From positions 1 through 64,000 of the forward strand of contig JAEUHH010000016.1 of NCBI GenBank assembly GCA_016795505.1: a stretch of 64,000 bases of DNA, given 5' to 3'. The number at the start of each line of letters is the position of its first letter. Positions within the stretch are counted from its first letter, which is position 1. The DNA is from Verrucomicrobiales bacterium. GTDB lineage: Bacteria > Verrucomicrobiota > Verrucomicrobiia > Verrucomicrobiales > DEV007. A program made the translations under genes and the position numbers. Below are positions 19,038-28,418 of the stretch, piece by piece. The notes beneath the pieces were generated by a model. That model saw only the letters and a list, made by a program, of their open reading frames with translations. It was not told where the DNA came from and did no database searches.

Positions 19038-19835
19038 TCACCACGCCGTCCAGCCGCCATCGACGAGCAGATTCTGCCCCGTCACATAGCTGCTGGCATC
19101 GCTGGCGAGGAACACCACCGCGCCTTTCAATTCGTCCGGCCTCCCCATCCGGCCCATCGGTGACTTGGTCTTGAGCCGCTCGACCATTTCCGGATGGGCC
19201 TTGGGCCCGGGGAAGGGTCCGGGCGAGAGGCAATTCACCCGCACGCCGTCCCTCGCCCAATAAATGGCGAGATGCCGGGTCAAGTGGACGATCCCGCCCT
19301 TCAGCGCATGATAAGCCACCGGACTGGCCGGCACCACGCCGGCATAGGCGTCCGGGTAGGATCCGACCACGCCATACATGGAGCCGATCATCACCACGCT
19401 GCCGCTGCCGCCCCTCGCCACGACCTGATCGCGAAAGCGGCGCGCCAGATCAAAATAGGCCGTGGCATTCGACAGCGTGCGGTCGAACTCCTCGCGAGTC
19501 ACCGAAGTCAGGTCCGAGGCATTGGCTTCATGCCCGTTGTTGATGAGGATGTCGATCGCCCCTGCGCGTTCCACCGCCTCGGCAAAGCCACGCTCGACCG
19601 AACCGCCGTCCATCTGATCCATCGCCACGCCGAAATGCGTCGCACCACCCGGATTAGGCAGTCCTGCGGCCGCCGCGGCAGCCTTCTCCGCATCGCGGCT
19701 GGTGACGATCACCCGGGCACCGGACTCGGCCAGCGCGCGGGACATGGCGCCACCCAGCCAGCCGCTGGCACCGCTGATCAGGGCGGTCTTTCCGGTCAGG
19801 TCAAAGAGGCGGGATACGGTCGGTTCGTCGCTCAT
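19038..19835 (-). CDS. Short-chain dehydrogenase/reductase
   Basis: 265 aa, classical SDR. The cofactor loop SGASGWLGGA is at 21-30 with ITVTSRD-type strand 2 (Arg47), so NADP or NAD is open. Catalytic Ser152 (VMIGSMYG), Tyr175 and Lys179 (YHALK) are present. The usual NNAG is NNGHE (99-103). The C terminus is the typical SYVTGQNLLVDGGWTAW. Its start codon overlaps the stop of the upstream Gfo/Idh gene by 4 bp (ATGA), implying translational coupling. Probably oxidises or reduces a sugar or sugar-acid intermediate of the same pathway. Confidence 0.93.
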   Translation of the reverse strand: MSDEPTVSRLFDLTGKTALISGASGWLGGAMSRALAESGARVIVTSRDAEKAAAAAAGLPNPGGATHFGVAMDQMDGGSVERGFAEAVERAGAIDILINNGHEANASDLTSVTREEFDRTLSNATAYFDLARRFRDQVVARGGSGSVVMIGSMYGVVGSYPDAYAGVVPASPVAYHALKGGIVHLTRHLAIYWARDGVRVNCLSPGPFPGPKAHPEMVERLKTKSPMGRMGRPDELKGAVVFLASDASSYVTGQNLLVDGGWTAW

Positions 19836-20836
19836 GGGATGGTGGATTGCCAGTTCGATTCGGCCACGCTGCGATGCGAGGCAAGATTGACTTTCAGGGT
19901 GCGGATGGCGTCCTCCAGCGAACACAACACCTCGCCGCGGCCCTCGATGGCGTCGAGGAAAGCCGCGTTTTGCCGCCGGTAGATCGTGTCACGCTCGGGG
20001 ACATCGACGGGCACGTGATTCCAGGTGCCGTTGGGCTCGGTCATCCACGACCAGCGGCTGTGGGCATACTCGACCCGCAGGGTGCCCTTCTCACAGACCA
20101 CCGTCATGACCACTTCATTGGGATGCTGATAGAGATTCAGCGAATAGGTCCCCATCGCACCGCCGGCATGGCGGGCGAGACTGTGCACGGTATCCTCCAC
20201 CGTCACTCCGTCGAGTGCCTGATGGGCCGCATCGGTGACGATCCGCGCGATCGGCCCCGCGAGCCAGTCGCCGACATTGTACATGTGGGTGATCATGTCA
20301 TTGATCGCCCCGCCGCCCATCTCGGGACGGGCAAAATAGACCTCACGGTAGGCCGGCCGGAGCTGGGCGAACGACTGGCCGCTGGATATGCTGAGTTCCA
20401 GCGGGCTTCCGTACTTCCCGGACGCGATTTCCTCCCGGATCGCGCCCACCGCCGGATGCGCCCGGTGCACGTAGCCAACCGCGACGATGAGATTCTGCTC
20501 CGCCACGATCCGCGCATAATCCCCCACCCCGTCGAGCGACAGGCTCAGGGGCTTTTCCATCATCTGATGAATGCCCAACTCCGCCAACCGGATCCCAAAC
20601 GGGATGTGCGTCGGCGCAGGCGTGGCGACGACAGCAATGTCGTAGCTCCCGCCTGCCAGCGCGGCATCGAGGGAGGAAAAAGCCAGCGCATCGGGAATGC
20701 CATAGCGATCTGCGATCGCAGCGCGCTGGTCGTCGCGCGTCTCGCAGAAGGCGATCGATTCACAGCGGCCGAGGTGTTGGAAGCACCGCAAATGCCGCTC
20801 GCCGATGGAGCCGGTGCCGATGACGAGGAGTTTCAT
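19832..20836 (-). CDS. Gfo/Idh/MocA family oxidoreductase
   Basis: 334 aa. N-terminal Rossmann fold with MKLLVIGTGSIGERHLR (residues 1-17), the conserved VVATPAPTH and HQMMEKPLSLS, equivalent to the catalytic EKP motif (near 95), then a C-terminal alpha/beta dimer domain containing GGGAINDMITHMYNVGDWL, whose Asp and His are the expected active-site residues. NAD(P)-dependent oxidation of a sugar or inositol-like substrate is likely. First gene of the run with SDR and M24 peptidase. A GATC-flanked repeat lies just upstream. Confidence 0.93.
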   Translation of the reverse strand: MKLLVIGTGSIGERHLRCFQHLGRCESIAFCETRDDQRAAIADRYGIPDALAFSSLDAALAGGSYDIAVVATPAPTHIPFGIRLAELGIHQMMEKPLSLSLDGVGDYARIVAEQNLIVAVGYVHRAHPAVGAIREEIASGKYGSPLELSISSGQSFAQLRPAYREVYFARPEMGGGAINDMITHMYNVGDWLAGPIARIVTDAAHQALDGVTVEDTVHSLARHAGGAMGTYSLNLYQHPNEVVMTVVCEKGTLRVEYAHSRWSWMTEPNGTWNHVPVDVPERDTIYRRQNAAFLDAIEGRGEVLCSLEDAIRTLKVNLASHRSVAESNWQSTIP

Positions 20837-20850
20837 AGGATGAGAGGTTT

Positions 20851-20911
20851 CCGATCCAACAGGGTATGATCGGAGGACAGACAGGGTTTCATCGGCGATC
20901 CAACCCTGTTT
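20851..20911. repeat. GATC-flanked dimer repeat, copy 4
   Basis: Two direct units (GATCCAACAGGGTATGATCGG, then GACAGACAGGGTTTCATCGG) followed by an inverted partial unit (GATCCAACCCTGTTTC). It sits between the Gfo/Idh start and the 3' end of the Uma2-like gene. Confidence 0.8.
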
Positions 20912-20946
20912 CTCCGGCTTTGGCAACGGAGGAAATGCGCCGCCGC

Positions 20947-21606
20947 TCAACTGCGTGCCAGAATCTCACGGAGCGCGGCGAGATTGGCCTCTTCGTCAAA
21001 AATGGCGCGCACGGGAACCTCAAAGCCGGGAACGATGTCACTGATCACGGTCCCGTCACCCAGCCGCTCCACTGGCGGATACGCATCTCCCAAGAGCCGG
21101 TAGGGTTCGACGGTCTCGGCATCGGGATCGATGATCCAATACTCGGCCACGCCATGGAAGGCATAGTCCTGAAATTTGATGCCCCGGTCCCGCTGCTCGG
21201 TGGACGGCGACAGCACTTCGACGATGAAGTCCGGGATGGGAAAGCGCAACGTATCGGGCTCGATCATCGCCGACTTGGCCGGGCCGAAGAAGATCACATC
21301 CGGCTCATAGTCGTTTCGCGGGAAGGTGGTCATGGCCTTTTCAATTCGAACCTGACCAAGCCGGTGAATGCTGACAAATGTATCCAACAGCTTGAATATC
21401 CTTTGACTGGCCATCAGATGCCGGTTCGATGCCGGGGAGTGCATGATGACCTCGCCCCGAATGAACTCCCACTTGTGTTCAGGAGTGATGTCGCGATAGA
21501 ACTTTTCACGCAGGCGTTGTTCCCGTCCGAGGGCGCGCTGGGCCTCCTGGATCAACTCCGGCAGCATCGGAGAATCCAGCATCGCATCGAGAATCGTCGA
21601 GTTCAT
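20947..21606 (-). CDS. Uma2 family (DUF820) restriction-endonuclease-fold protein
   Basis: 219 aa. Shows the family order: KWEFIRGEVIMHSPASNRH (about 45-63), a PD-(D/E)xK-like core with YEPDVIFF (about 110), PDFIVEVLSPSTEQRDRGIKFQDY (about 135-158), then GVAEYWIIDPDAETVEPYR. The family is common in cyanobacteria and PVC bacteria; a nuclease role is predicted from the fold only. It stands alone with its own 135-bp divergent promoter region facing the DapA-like gene. Start MNSTILDAML at 21606; the longer frame is antisense to the neighbour. Confidence 0.9.
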   Translation of the reverse strand: MNSTILDAMLDSPMLPELIQEAQRALGREQRLREKFYRDITPEHKWEFIRGEVIMHSPASNRHLMASQRIFKLLDTFVSIHRLGQVRIEKAMTTFPRNDYEPDVIFFGPAKSAMIEPDTLRFPIPDFIVEVLSPSTEQRDRGIKFQDYAFHGVAEYWIIDPDAETVEPYRLLGDAYPPVERLGDGTVISDIVPGFEVPVRAIFDEEANLAALREILARS

Positions 21607-21741
21607 TCTGCGGACAAGGTGCCAGATCGACCCGCCCTTGTAAAGCCGTCGCCCGTCCCCGTCTGCCCACCACGCTCCGTGATTCCGGAAGGCTCCGGGC
21701 TTGCCGGCAGGTCTCCGATCCGCTAAATCGATCTGATTTCC

Positions 21742-22662
21742 ATGACTGCTGCCACGACCGCCTCCCCTGCCCTCGCCGGTGTCCTGCCGGTGTTCCAGAC
21801 TCCCTATCGAGCGGATGAATCGATCGACTTCGAGGTGCTGGCCCGGGAGATCGACTGGCTTTTCGACAAAGGCTCGGACGGGATCGTGATGGCGATGGTC
21901 TCGGAGGTGCTGCGGCTTTCCAGCGACGAGCGGGATCATCTGGCCAAGCAGGCCTGCCACTTGGCGGCCGGCCGCGGAACCTGTGTGATCAGCGTGGGCG
22001 CGGAAAGCAGCCATGTGGCCGAGCGGCACGCCCGCCATGCCGAAGCCTGCGGGGCGACGGCCTTGATGGCCATCCCGCCGGTGTCGATCGGGGTGGATGA
22101 GACGGAACTCGGGCAATACTATCGCCGGCTGCTGGAGACAGTGTCCATCCCGATCGTGGTCCAGGATGCGAGCGGCTATGTGGGCCGGCCGATGTCGATC
22201 GCGTTTCAGGCAAGACTGCTGGATGAGTTCGGGCCGGACCGGGTCCTGTTCAAGCCGGAGGCATCGCCGATCGGACCGCGACTCTCGGCGCTGCGGGATG
22301 CGACGGGCGGAAGGGCCCGGATTTTCGAGGGCACGGGCGGGATTGCCTTGATCGATTCGTATCAGCGCGGTGTCGTCGGGACGATGCCGGGCGCAGATCT
22401 GATCGCGGCTCTGGTGCCGCTATGGCAGGCGCTGCAAGCCGGCGATCTGGCCCGCGCCGCCCGCATCCACGAGCCGCTCAGCGTGTTGATCTCGATGCAG
22501 AACAGCCTCGACGGCTTTCTCGCGGTAGAGAAGCATCTGCTGGTGCGGCAGGGCATCTTCCGCAACGAAATCGTGCGCGGTCCACGTGGCTTCGTGCTGG
22601 ACGAGGAGACGCGGCGCGAGGTGGACCGGGTCTTTGACCGGCTGATGGATGCCTGCGCTTAG
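21742..22662 (+). CDS. Dihydrodipicolinate synthase-family lyase
   Basis: 306 aa, (beta/alpha)8 aldolase family using a Schiff-base lysine. Seen: GVLPVFQTPYRADESIDFE (13-31), the Lys at the end of strand 6 (VLFKPEASP, Lys171), and EGTGGIALIDSYQRGVVGTMPGADL. The Tyr that lies 28 residues before the lysine in true DapA is not there: the segment reads IVVQDASGYVG, with the nearest Tyr at 146. With the sugar-type dehydrogenases next door, a 2-keto sugar-acid aldolase or dehydratase is more likely than lysine biosynthesis. The amidohydrolase gene follows 89 bp downstream on the same strand. Confidence 0.88.
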   Translation: MTAATTASPALAGVLPVFQTPYRADESIDFEVLAREIDWLFDKGSDGIVMAMVSEVLRLSSDERDHLAKQACHLAAGRGTCVISVGAESSHVAERHARHAEACGATALMAIPPVSIGVDETELGQYYRRLLETVSIPIVVQDASGYVGRPMSIAFQARLLDEFGPDRVLFKPEASPIGPRLSALRDATGGRARIFEGTGGIALIDSYQRGVVGTMPGADLIAALVPLWQALQAGDLARAARIHEPLSVLISMQNSLDGFLAVEKHLLVRQGIFRNEIVRGPRGFVLDEETRREVDRVFDRLMDACA

Positions 22663-22751
22663 GAAGCATAGGAAGAAAGCCATCCCGGACCCTTCTATGA
22701 CGCATTTTCCGCCCTTGAGATTGATTTGAGCTTCAACGAAGAGATCCCCCC

Positions 22752-23597
22752 ATGACCATCGATATTCACAGCCACGCCTGGCCGTTTCCGGAGTCATTCA
22801 GCGAGGACTTCATCCGTCAGGCTTCCAGCGCGAAGCCAGGCACGACCGTCGACCTGACGGTGCGATACGAGGACTACGCCGCGGCGGTTCCTGAAGGCAC
22901 GCGCACGGTGGTCTTTGGCGGCAAGGCGAAGCTCTCAGGCGTGTGGGTGGACGATGCCTACATCGCGGACTATGTGGCGCAGCACCCGGAGCGATTGATC
23001 GGCTTTCTCTCGGTCGACCCGACTCAACCGGGCTGGCAGGATGAACTGCGCCACGGTCACGAGACATTGGGGCTGCGCGGGGTGAAATTGCTGCCGATGT
23101 ACGCGGGATTCAAGGCCTGCGATCCATCGCTGGACCCGCTGTGGCGCTACGCGGAAAAGCACGGGCTGCCGGTGCTGATGCACACGGGCACGACTTTCGT
23201 AAAACAGGCCCCGCTGGAGTGCACCCTGCCCCACCTCATCGAACCGGTGGCCCTGAAGTATCCCGGGGTGAAATTCATCCTCGCCCACCTGAGCCACCCG
23301 TGGGAGGCCGAATGCCTCGTGACCATCCGCAAGCACCCGAATGTCTTCGCCGACATCAGCGCCCTGCATTACCGGCCCTGGCAGCTCTACAACAGCCTGA
23401 TGCTGGCTCAGGAATACGGCGTCTGGCACAAATTGCTCTTCGGCTCGGACTATCCATTCACCACGGTGAATGCCTCCATCGACGGCCTGAGGAAACTCAA
23501 CGACATGGTCGCCGGCACCGCCCTGCCGCGGCTGGATGTGGACCAAATCGAGGCGCTGATCCACCGCGACAGCCTGGCGCTGGTCGGGCTGGAGTGA
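22752..23597 (+). CDS. Amidohydrolase-2 family metal hydrolase
   Basis: 281 aa TIM-barrel hydrolase. Metal-site residues: His6 and His8 (MTIDIHSHAWPF), His144 (VLMHTGTTF), His179 (FILAHLSHPWEAE) and Asp233 (LLFGSDYPFTT). This is the lactonase/decarboxylase type of amidohydrolase (aminocarboxymuconate decarboxylase or 2-pyrone dicarboxylate lactonase relatives). It follows the DapA-like gene and faces cstA. With the SDR and Gfo/Idh enzymes it suggests a lactone step: dehydrogenase, lactone hydrolysis, then aldol cleavage. The order is inferred. Confidence 0.88.
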   Translation: MTIDIHSHAWPFPESFSEDFIRQASSAKPGTTVDLTVRYEDYAAAVPEGTRTVVFGGKAKLSGVWVDDAYIADYVAQHPERLIGFLSVDPTQPGWQDELRHGHETLGLRGVKLLPMYAGFKACDPSLDPLWRYAEKHGLPVLMHTGTTFVKQAPLECTLPHLIEPVALKYPGVKFILAHLSHPWEAECLVTIRKHPNVFADISALHYRPWQLYNSLMLAQEYGVWHKLLFGSDYPFTTVNASIDGLRKLNDMVAGTALPRLDVDQIEALIHRDSLALVGLE

Positions 23598-23642
23598 CCC
23601 AACCCGCCGGAGCCGCCGATGCGGCAATCTGGCGATCTGGGA

Positions 23643-25607
23643 TCAGCAGGACCGTCCACCGTCGGTGGCGGGATCCCCCCTTTTTCCGGTGCGCGGCTTC
23701 AGCGGAGGCAACGCGGGTTCCAAGACGCCTTTCGCCCGCGGCCACAGCAGCATGGCTTCGACGATCAGCCAGACTTCGAGGGCGAAAATGAGGCCCGCGA
23801 CCCCGACGAGCAGGAACTGGCCCTTGCCCCACCATTTTACCACATCGGTAAGCATGGCCCAGCCCGGCAGGAACAACATGAACACCATCGGGATGATGGT
23901 GAACACGATGGGAATGCCGCGCCGCCACAGCCAGAAGGAGACCACGAGGAAAGCCAGCCCGCCGAGCAACTGATTGGTCGCGCCGAACAAAGGCCAGAGG
24001 ATGAGACCGCCGGTGCCGATGGTTTCCCAAGTCCACGGGTCACCGGGCTTGGGGAACAGCGCGAGGCAGAAGGCCGTGGTCACGGCGAACAGAGTAGCTC
24101 CATGTTTGTTCGTCAGCCAGGTGAGTGGATTCATCGAAAGGCTCTTCCCGACCTGCCCATGCTCGAACTCCGTGTCGTATCCCTCCGCCGCCATGGCGGT
24201 CGGCGACACTTTGGGCGCGAAAGTGGCGGCGAGTTCCTGCACCACGTATCGCTGAAGGCGGGTGGCGGTGTCCAGCGTCGTCCCCGCGAAGGAGGCGACC
24301 AGCACACCCATCAGCGCGGTGGCCATGACGTGGTTGATGCCGATGGCCTCGAGGAAATTCGCCGAACCGACCACGAAGGCGCCGATGGCAGTGCCGGTGG
24401 CGGTGTTCCAATCCGCATAGAGCTGGCCCCAAATCACGGTGCCCGACGCATCGCCGAACTTTGAAGGCCAGCCGAAGCCGATGCCGGCCGCCACGGCCAG
24501 AATCACCAGCGTGGCGAGGAACCCCTCCAGCAACATCGATCCATACCCAACAAATTGGGCATCACTCTCGGACTTGAGCTGTTTGCTGCTGGTGCCGCTG
24601 CTCACCAGACAGTGGAAGCCGCTGATGGCCCCGCAGGCGATCGTGACGAAGAGAAAGGGAAAAATGGGCGGGGCGTGGAGCGGGCTGGCATTGAACGCCG
24701 GAGCCACCATCTCCAGGGGCATGCGTCCGCCGCCCTCTGCCGGCGAGATCCCGCCGATGAAGGCTGCCGTCCCCAGCCCGACGACGATCAGCGCCAGAGA
24801 ACTGATCAACTGAAGGCTGTTAATATAGTCGCGGGGTTGAAGCAGGATCCACACGGGCATCACGCTTGCCGCGTAGCAGTAGGCGAGCAGCACGGCGACC
24901 CAGACCCAGACCGGCCAGGCGGCGAGCGTCGCATTGAGCTTCTGAATGGCGGCACCGAGCGCGCCGCCGGTCCACTCCATCCCCGGACAAGCCGCTCCGA
25001 ACCAGACGGTCAGATACATCAGCCCGAGCGCTATGATCGAGGGCACCAGCAGGGCTTTGCCCTTGCGGTGAACGGCCACACCGATCCAGATCGCGATGGG
25101 GATCTGGAGAAAGACGGGAAGGATGGACTCGGGAAACTGGGTAAAGACCCGCGCGATGACCCAGCCGAAGATGGCCAGCACCACCCAGAGCGCAAAGAGC
25201 AGGATGAAGAGGAAGAGCAGTCGCGCCCGGGGATTGATGACCCGACCGGCGATCTCACCTACCGTCATTCCGCGGTTCCGCAGGCTCACCACCAGGGTGC
25301 CAAAGTCATGCACGGCGCCGATGAGGATGGAGCCGAACAACACCCACAAAAGCGCCGGCACCCACCCCCACATGATGGCCAAAGCCGGCCCTACGATTGG
25401 TCCGGTACCGGCGATGGAGGTGAAATGGTGGCCGAAAACAATGCTTTTCGACGTCGGTACGTAGTCCTCGTCGTCATTGACTTCGACGCTGGGCGTCACC
25501 CGATCCGGGTCGAGCCGAAAGATCTTCCGGGCCAGCCAGCGGCCATAGGTGTGATAGGCGATCAGATAGAGCACGCTGGCTCCCAGAGCGATGGCGAGGG
25601 TCTGCAT
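23643..25607 (-). CDS. cstA: Carbon starvation protein CstA-like transporter
   Basis: 654 aa multipass inner-membrane protein. Family landmarks: N-terminal YHTYGRWLARKIFRLD, then DYVPTSKSIVFGHHFTSIAGTGPIVGPA (about 48-75), FGSILIGAVHDFGTLVVSLRN (about 92-112), FHCLVSSGTSSKQL (about 340), and FAGTTLDTATRLQRYVVQEL (about 450). Known members import peptides or pyruvate when carbon is scarce. The C terminus is basic and cytoplasmic. The Rpn-like gene lies upstream on the same strand (99-bp gap). Regulation is not visible. Confidence 0.95.
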   Translation of the reverse strand: MQTLAIALGASVLYLIAYHTYGRWLARKIFRLDPDRVTPSVEVNDDEDYVPTSKSIVFGHHFTSIAGTGPIVGPALAIMWGWVPALLWVLFGSILIGAVHDFGTLVVSLRNRGMTVGEIAGRVINPRARLLFLFILLFALWVVLAIFGWVIARVFTQFPESILPVFLQIPIAIWIGVAVHRKGKALLVPSIIALGLMYLTVWFGAACPGMEWTGGALGAAIQKLNATLAAWPVWVWVAVLLAYCYAASVMPVWILLQPRDYINSLQLISSLALIVVGLGTAAFIGGISPAEGGGRMPLEMVAPAFNASPLHAPPIFPFLFVTIACGAISGFHCLVSSGTSSKQLKSESDAQFVGYGSMLLEGFLATLVILAVAAGIGFGWPSKFGDASGTVIWGQLYADWNTATGTAIGAFVVGSANFLEAIGINHVMATALMGVLVASFAGTTLDTATRLQRYVVQELAATFAPKVSPTAMAAEGYDTEFEHGQVGKSLSMNPLTWLTNKHGATLFAVTTAFCLALFPKPGDPWTWETIGTGGLILWPLFGATNQLLGGLAFLVVSFWLWRRGIPIVFTIIPMVFMLFLPGWAMLTDVVKWWGKGQFLLVGVAGLIFALEVWLIVEAMLLWPRAKGVLEPALPPLKPRTGKRGDPATDGGRSC

Positions 25608-25706
25608 AGGTGAATCGCGACTATGTAGAGCATGGGAAGCCCGCCGTGAAAAGACGAATTTCCCGGGGCCGCCGGTCTACATCCCGCGCGAAAAACCAGG
25701 TTCGCG

Positions 25707-26723
25707 TCAGATTGATGCAGCAAACGCCTCGACCGACTCGCAGAGGATGGCATTTCGCAGCAACTCGCGGAGGCGGGTCTCATCGGTCACCACCAGAATC
25801 TTCTCCCGCAGCCCCGCCGGAAGAGTGCCAAACCGGATCGCCAGGGCTTCGATCACATCTTCCTGACGGCCGATGATTCTTCCTTCCCCACGGCCCTGAC
25901 TCTGGCCTTCCTGCCGACCTTCCTGCCGACCTTCCTGCCGACCTTCCTGCCGACCTTCCTGGCGATATCGTTGTGCGAGAGTCATGGCATCAGTGCGTGC
26001 AATGGGGTCACGAATCAAATTTACCTTAGTTTCGAAGGCTTCCTTGTCAATGTCCGCCCCGAGCATGTAGCGCAGCACCGCTTGAAAAACCTCCCGAGGC
26101 ACGGAAAGAATCAACGACTCGTCCCACAGGGGTTCACCCAGCAGATCACCCAGGCGCTCAGCTTTCATCGCCCTCAGGACCAAGATGCCCGACGGGGTGC
26201 CGGGAATGTCCTCGTAGGGCATTCCAGCCAGTTGCACGTGGTGGAAGGCAAAACCGGGAACATGAGCCATCGCCTCGGCTTCGATTCCCCGGGGCAGGTC
26301 GATAAGATCTGCGAAATGGGTCGGGACATCCCACCACTCTCCATTCTGCGACAAGACGACGGGCAAGATGAAAGGCAGCCGCTCGCCTCCCCTCAAGCTG
26401 CGGGCCGCATCTTCCCAAATCCGGACCAGGTAGCGCAGCAGACGCAGGGCGATGAGCCGATCTGGCGTCGTCTGATGTTCAAACAGCACATAAACCAAGG
26501 CCTCTTGCCCGGTAATCGTCACCGAAAACAGCAAATCCGTATGGGAACGCCGATACTGGGAATCGACGAAAGACCCTGGCAACAGTTGCAAAGTTCCCCA
26601 ATCGACCGCCCCTGAGACCGCTGGCGACAATTTGGCCTTGAGAAATGCGGCGGCATTTGCCGGCACCCCGAATGTGGAGGCAAAAAGCATGTCGTGGGGC
26701 TGGTGAATCTCATCCTCGGACAC
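25707..26723 (-). CDS. Rpn/YhgA-like PD-(D/E)xK nuclease with DUF4351-like C terminus
   Basis: 338 aa. The N-terminal nuclease-like domain begins HDMLFASTFGVPANAAAFL, with SHTDLLFSV (metal-site Asp) and VYVLFEHQTTPD (E-x-Q) in the right order, followed by RLLRYLVRIWED. A linker at about 255-285 carries five tandem RQEG units encoded by a 12-bp repeat. The C terminus (EALAIRFGTLPAGLREKILVVTDETRLRELLRNAI) resembles DUF4351. Relatives promote RecA-independent recombination or are annotated as putative transposases. Stand-alone gene; not flanked by inverted repeats. Confidence 0.85.
   Translation of the reverse strand: MSEDEIHQPHDMLFASTFGVPANAAAFLKAKLSPAVSGAVDWGTLQLLPGSFVDSQYRRSHTDLLFSVTITGQEALVYVLFEHQTTPDRLIALRLLRYLVRIWEDAARSLRGGERLPFILPVVLSQNGEWWDVPTHFADLIDLPRGIEAEAMAHVPGFAFHHVQLAGMPYEDIPGTPSGILVLRAMKAERLGDLLGEPLWDESLILSVPREVFQAVLRYMLGADIDKEAFETKVNLIRDPIARTDAMTLAQRYRQEGRQEGRQEGRQEGRQEGQSQGRGEGRIIGRQEDVIEALAIRFGTLPAGLREKILVVTDETRLRELLRNAILCESVEAFAASI
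25906..25965. repeat. In-frame 12-bp tandem repeat in the Rpn-like gene
   Basis: Five units of CCTTCCTGCCGA (last unit CCTTCCTGGCGA), encoding (RQEG)5 on the minus strand. Since 12 is a multiple of 3, copy-number change would keep the frame and only alter linker length. Confidence 0.9.
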
Positions 26724-26815
26724 ACGCCCATCATCCTCACCGGATTGATTGGGTCAATCTCAAAGTCCCATTCCGCCATGGACAAAGCCACCGGCCCGGT
26801 CTACTACCCTGCACC

Positions 26816-28405
26816 ATGACCGCTCCGGAGATTTCCAGCCATTTCACCCTGCTCGACTGGTTCGTCGTCGCCGCCTACATGCTGGTGACCACTTGGATCG
26901 GTCACCGGCTCAGCGGCAAGGCGGCCACCGTGAAAGATTTCTTCCTCGGTGGTCGGACCATGCCGTGGTGGGCAGTGAGCGGATCGATGATCGCCACCGA
27001 GATCAGTGCGCTCACTTTCATCGGCGTGCCCGGCGGCGTCTATGCGGCCAAGGGTGACTGGACCTACCTCCAGTGGGGACTCGGCTCGATCATCGCCCGC
27101 TTTCTGGTCGGCTACTGGCTTGTGCCCTTGTACTATCGCCGGGAAATCTACAGCCCCTACGACTTCATGGGACACCAACTCGGCGAGGGCGTGCGGCGCC
27201 TCGTCACGGGCCTGTTTTCCCTCGGCGCCATCCTCGGACAGAGCGTCCGCGTGCTCGTGACCGCCCTGATCCTCCAGACCGTCACCGGCTGGAGCATGAC
27301 CTGGGCCATCCTGGCCATCGGAGCCTTCGCCCTGCTGTGGACGCTGATGGGTGGCATGCGTACAGTGATCTGGACCGATGTGATCCAGTTTGGCATCTTC
27401 ATCTTCGGCGGCCTGCTCGCCCTCGGCTGGCTGGTCGGTCATCTGGGCTGGAGCGAGATCGTCGAGGTGAACCGCTCCTTCATCACCGGCGAAGGCGTGG
27501 CGGTCGACAAAATGCGTATCTTCGATTTCACCCTGCCCTGGGACGATGCGATGCTGAACTACACCTTCTGGGTCGCCATACTGGCGATGCCTTTCCAGAA
27601 CCTAGCCGCCTTCGGCACCGACCAGCTCATGGCCCAGCGCATCTTTTGCTGCGGCACGCCTCATGAGGCCCGCAAGGCGATGCTGTGGAGCAGCATCTCC
27701 CTGATCGTCACCGTGATCATGCTCGCGGTCGGCTCGGGGCTCTTCGCCTGGTATCAGATCAAAGGCCTGAACCCGGCCGAGGCGGCGCTTTTCGCCAAGG
27801 ACTCCAACTTCGTCTTCCCGACCTGGATCACCACCGTGGTGCCACCGGGCCTGACCGGACTCATCCTCGCCGGAGCCTTTGCCGCCGCGATCTCCAGCCT
27901 CGACTCAGTGCTGGCCGCCCTCTCACAGACCAGCCTATCCGCCATCCTGGGACGCAAGCAGGTGGAAGCCGCGGAACACAGTGGCCGCATGGTGCGCCTC
28001 TCCCGCCTCGCCGTGGGTATCTGGGCAGTGCTGCTCTCCGCCTTCGCCATCTGGATGGCTCACGGCCATGAGCAATCAGAGAACAAAAACCTCATCGATC
28101 TCGCGTTCGGCATGGTCGCCTACACCTACGGCCCGCTGCTCGGCATCCTGCTGGCCGCCGTGTTGCCCGGGCGGAAATGCCTTGCCGGCATCATCCTCGG
28201 CACCGTCCTGTCCATCCTGCTCGTCGCCTGCATGCGACCCGAGCTGCCCCGCCTGTTGGAGGCGCTCGCCATCGACCCGGCCTGGCTCCTCGCCCATCAG
28301 CCGAAAATTGCCTTCCCCTGGCTGTTTCCCATCAATGCCGCCATCACCCTGGCCTGCGCCTATCTCCCGATCGGCAAAGCCACCCAGGCCCATCACGAGG
28401 ACTGA
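26816..28405 (+). CDS. Sodium:solute symporter (SSS/SLC5 family)
   Basis: 529 aa, about 13 predicted membrane segments. Landmarks: early DWFVVAAYMLVTTWIGHRLSGK, then VKDFFLGGRTMPWWAVSGSMIATEISALTFIGVPG (about 41-75), the diagnostic loop after TM1 of this family, and LILAGAFAAAISSLDSVLAALSQTS (about 360-385). The driving ion is probably Na+. Substrate unknown; similar PVC genes lie near sugar-acid or sialic-acid catabolism. Start at ATG 26816. Convergent with the MFS gene 13 bp away. Confidence 0.93.
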   Translation: MTAPEISSHFTLLDWFVVAAYMLVTTWIGHRLSGKAATVKDFFLGGRTMPWWAVSGSMIATEISALTFIGVPGGVYAAKGDWTYLQWGLGSIIARFLVGYWLVPLYYRREIYSPYDFMGHQLGEGVRRLVTGLFSLGAILGQSVRVLVTALILQTVTGWSMTWAILAIGAFALLWTLMGGMRTVIWTDVIQFGIFIFGGLLALGWLVGHLGWSEIVEVNRSFITGEGVAVDKMRIFDFTLPWDDAMLNYTFWVAILAMPFQNLAAFGTDQLMAQRIFCCGTPHEARKAMLWSSISLIVTVIMLAVGSGLFAWYQIKGLNPAEAALFAKDSNFVFPTWITTVVPPGLTGLILAGAFAAAISSLDSVLAALSQTSLSAILGRKQVEAAEHSGRMVRLSRLAVGIWAVLLSAFAIWMAHGHEQSENKNLIDLAFGMVAYTYGPLLGILLAAVLPGRKCLAGIILGTVLSILLVACMRPELPRLLEALAIDPAWLLAHQPKIAFPWLFPINAAITLACAYLPIGKATQAHHED

Positions 28406-28418
28406 TCCGACGGACCTC

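Noticed and set aside
25707-26723. Insertion sequence
   Set aside because: The Rpn-like protein is sometimes called a putative transposase, but there are no terminal inverted repeats or target duplications around it.
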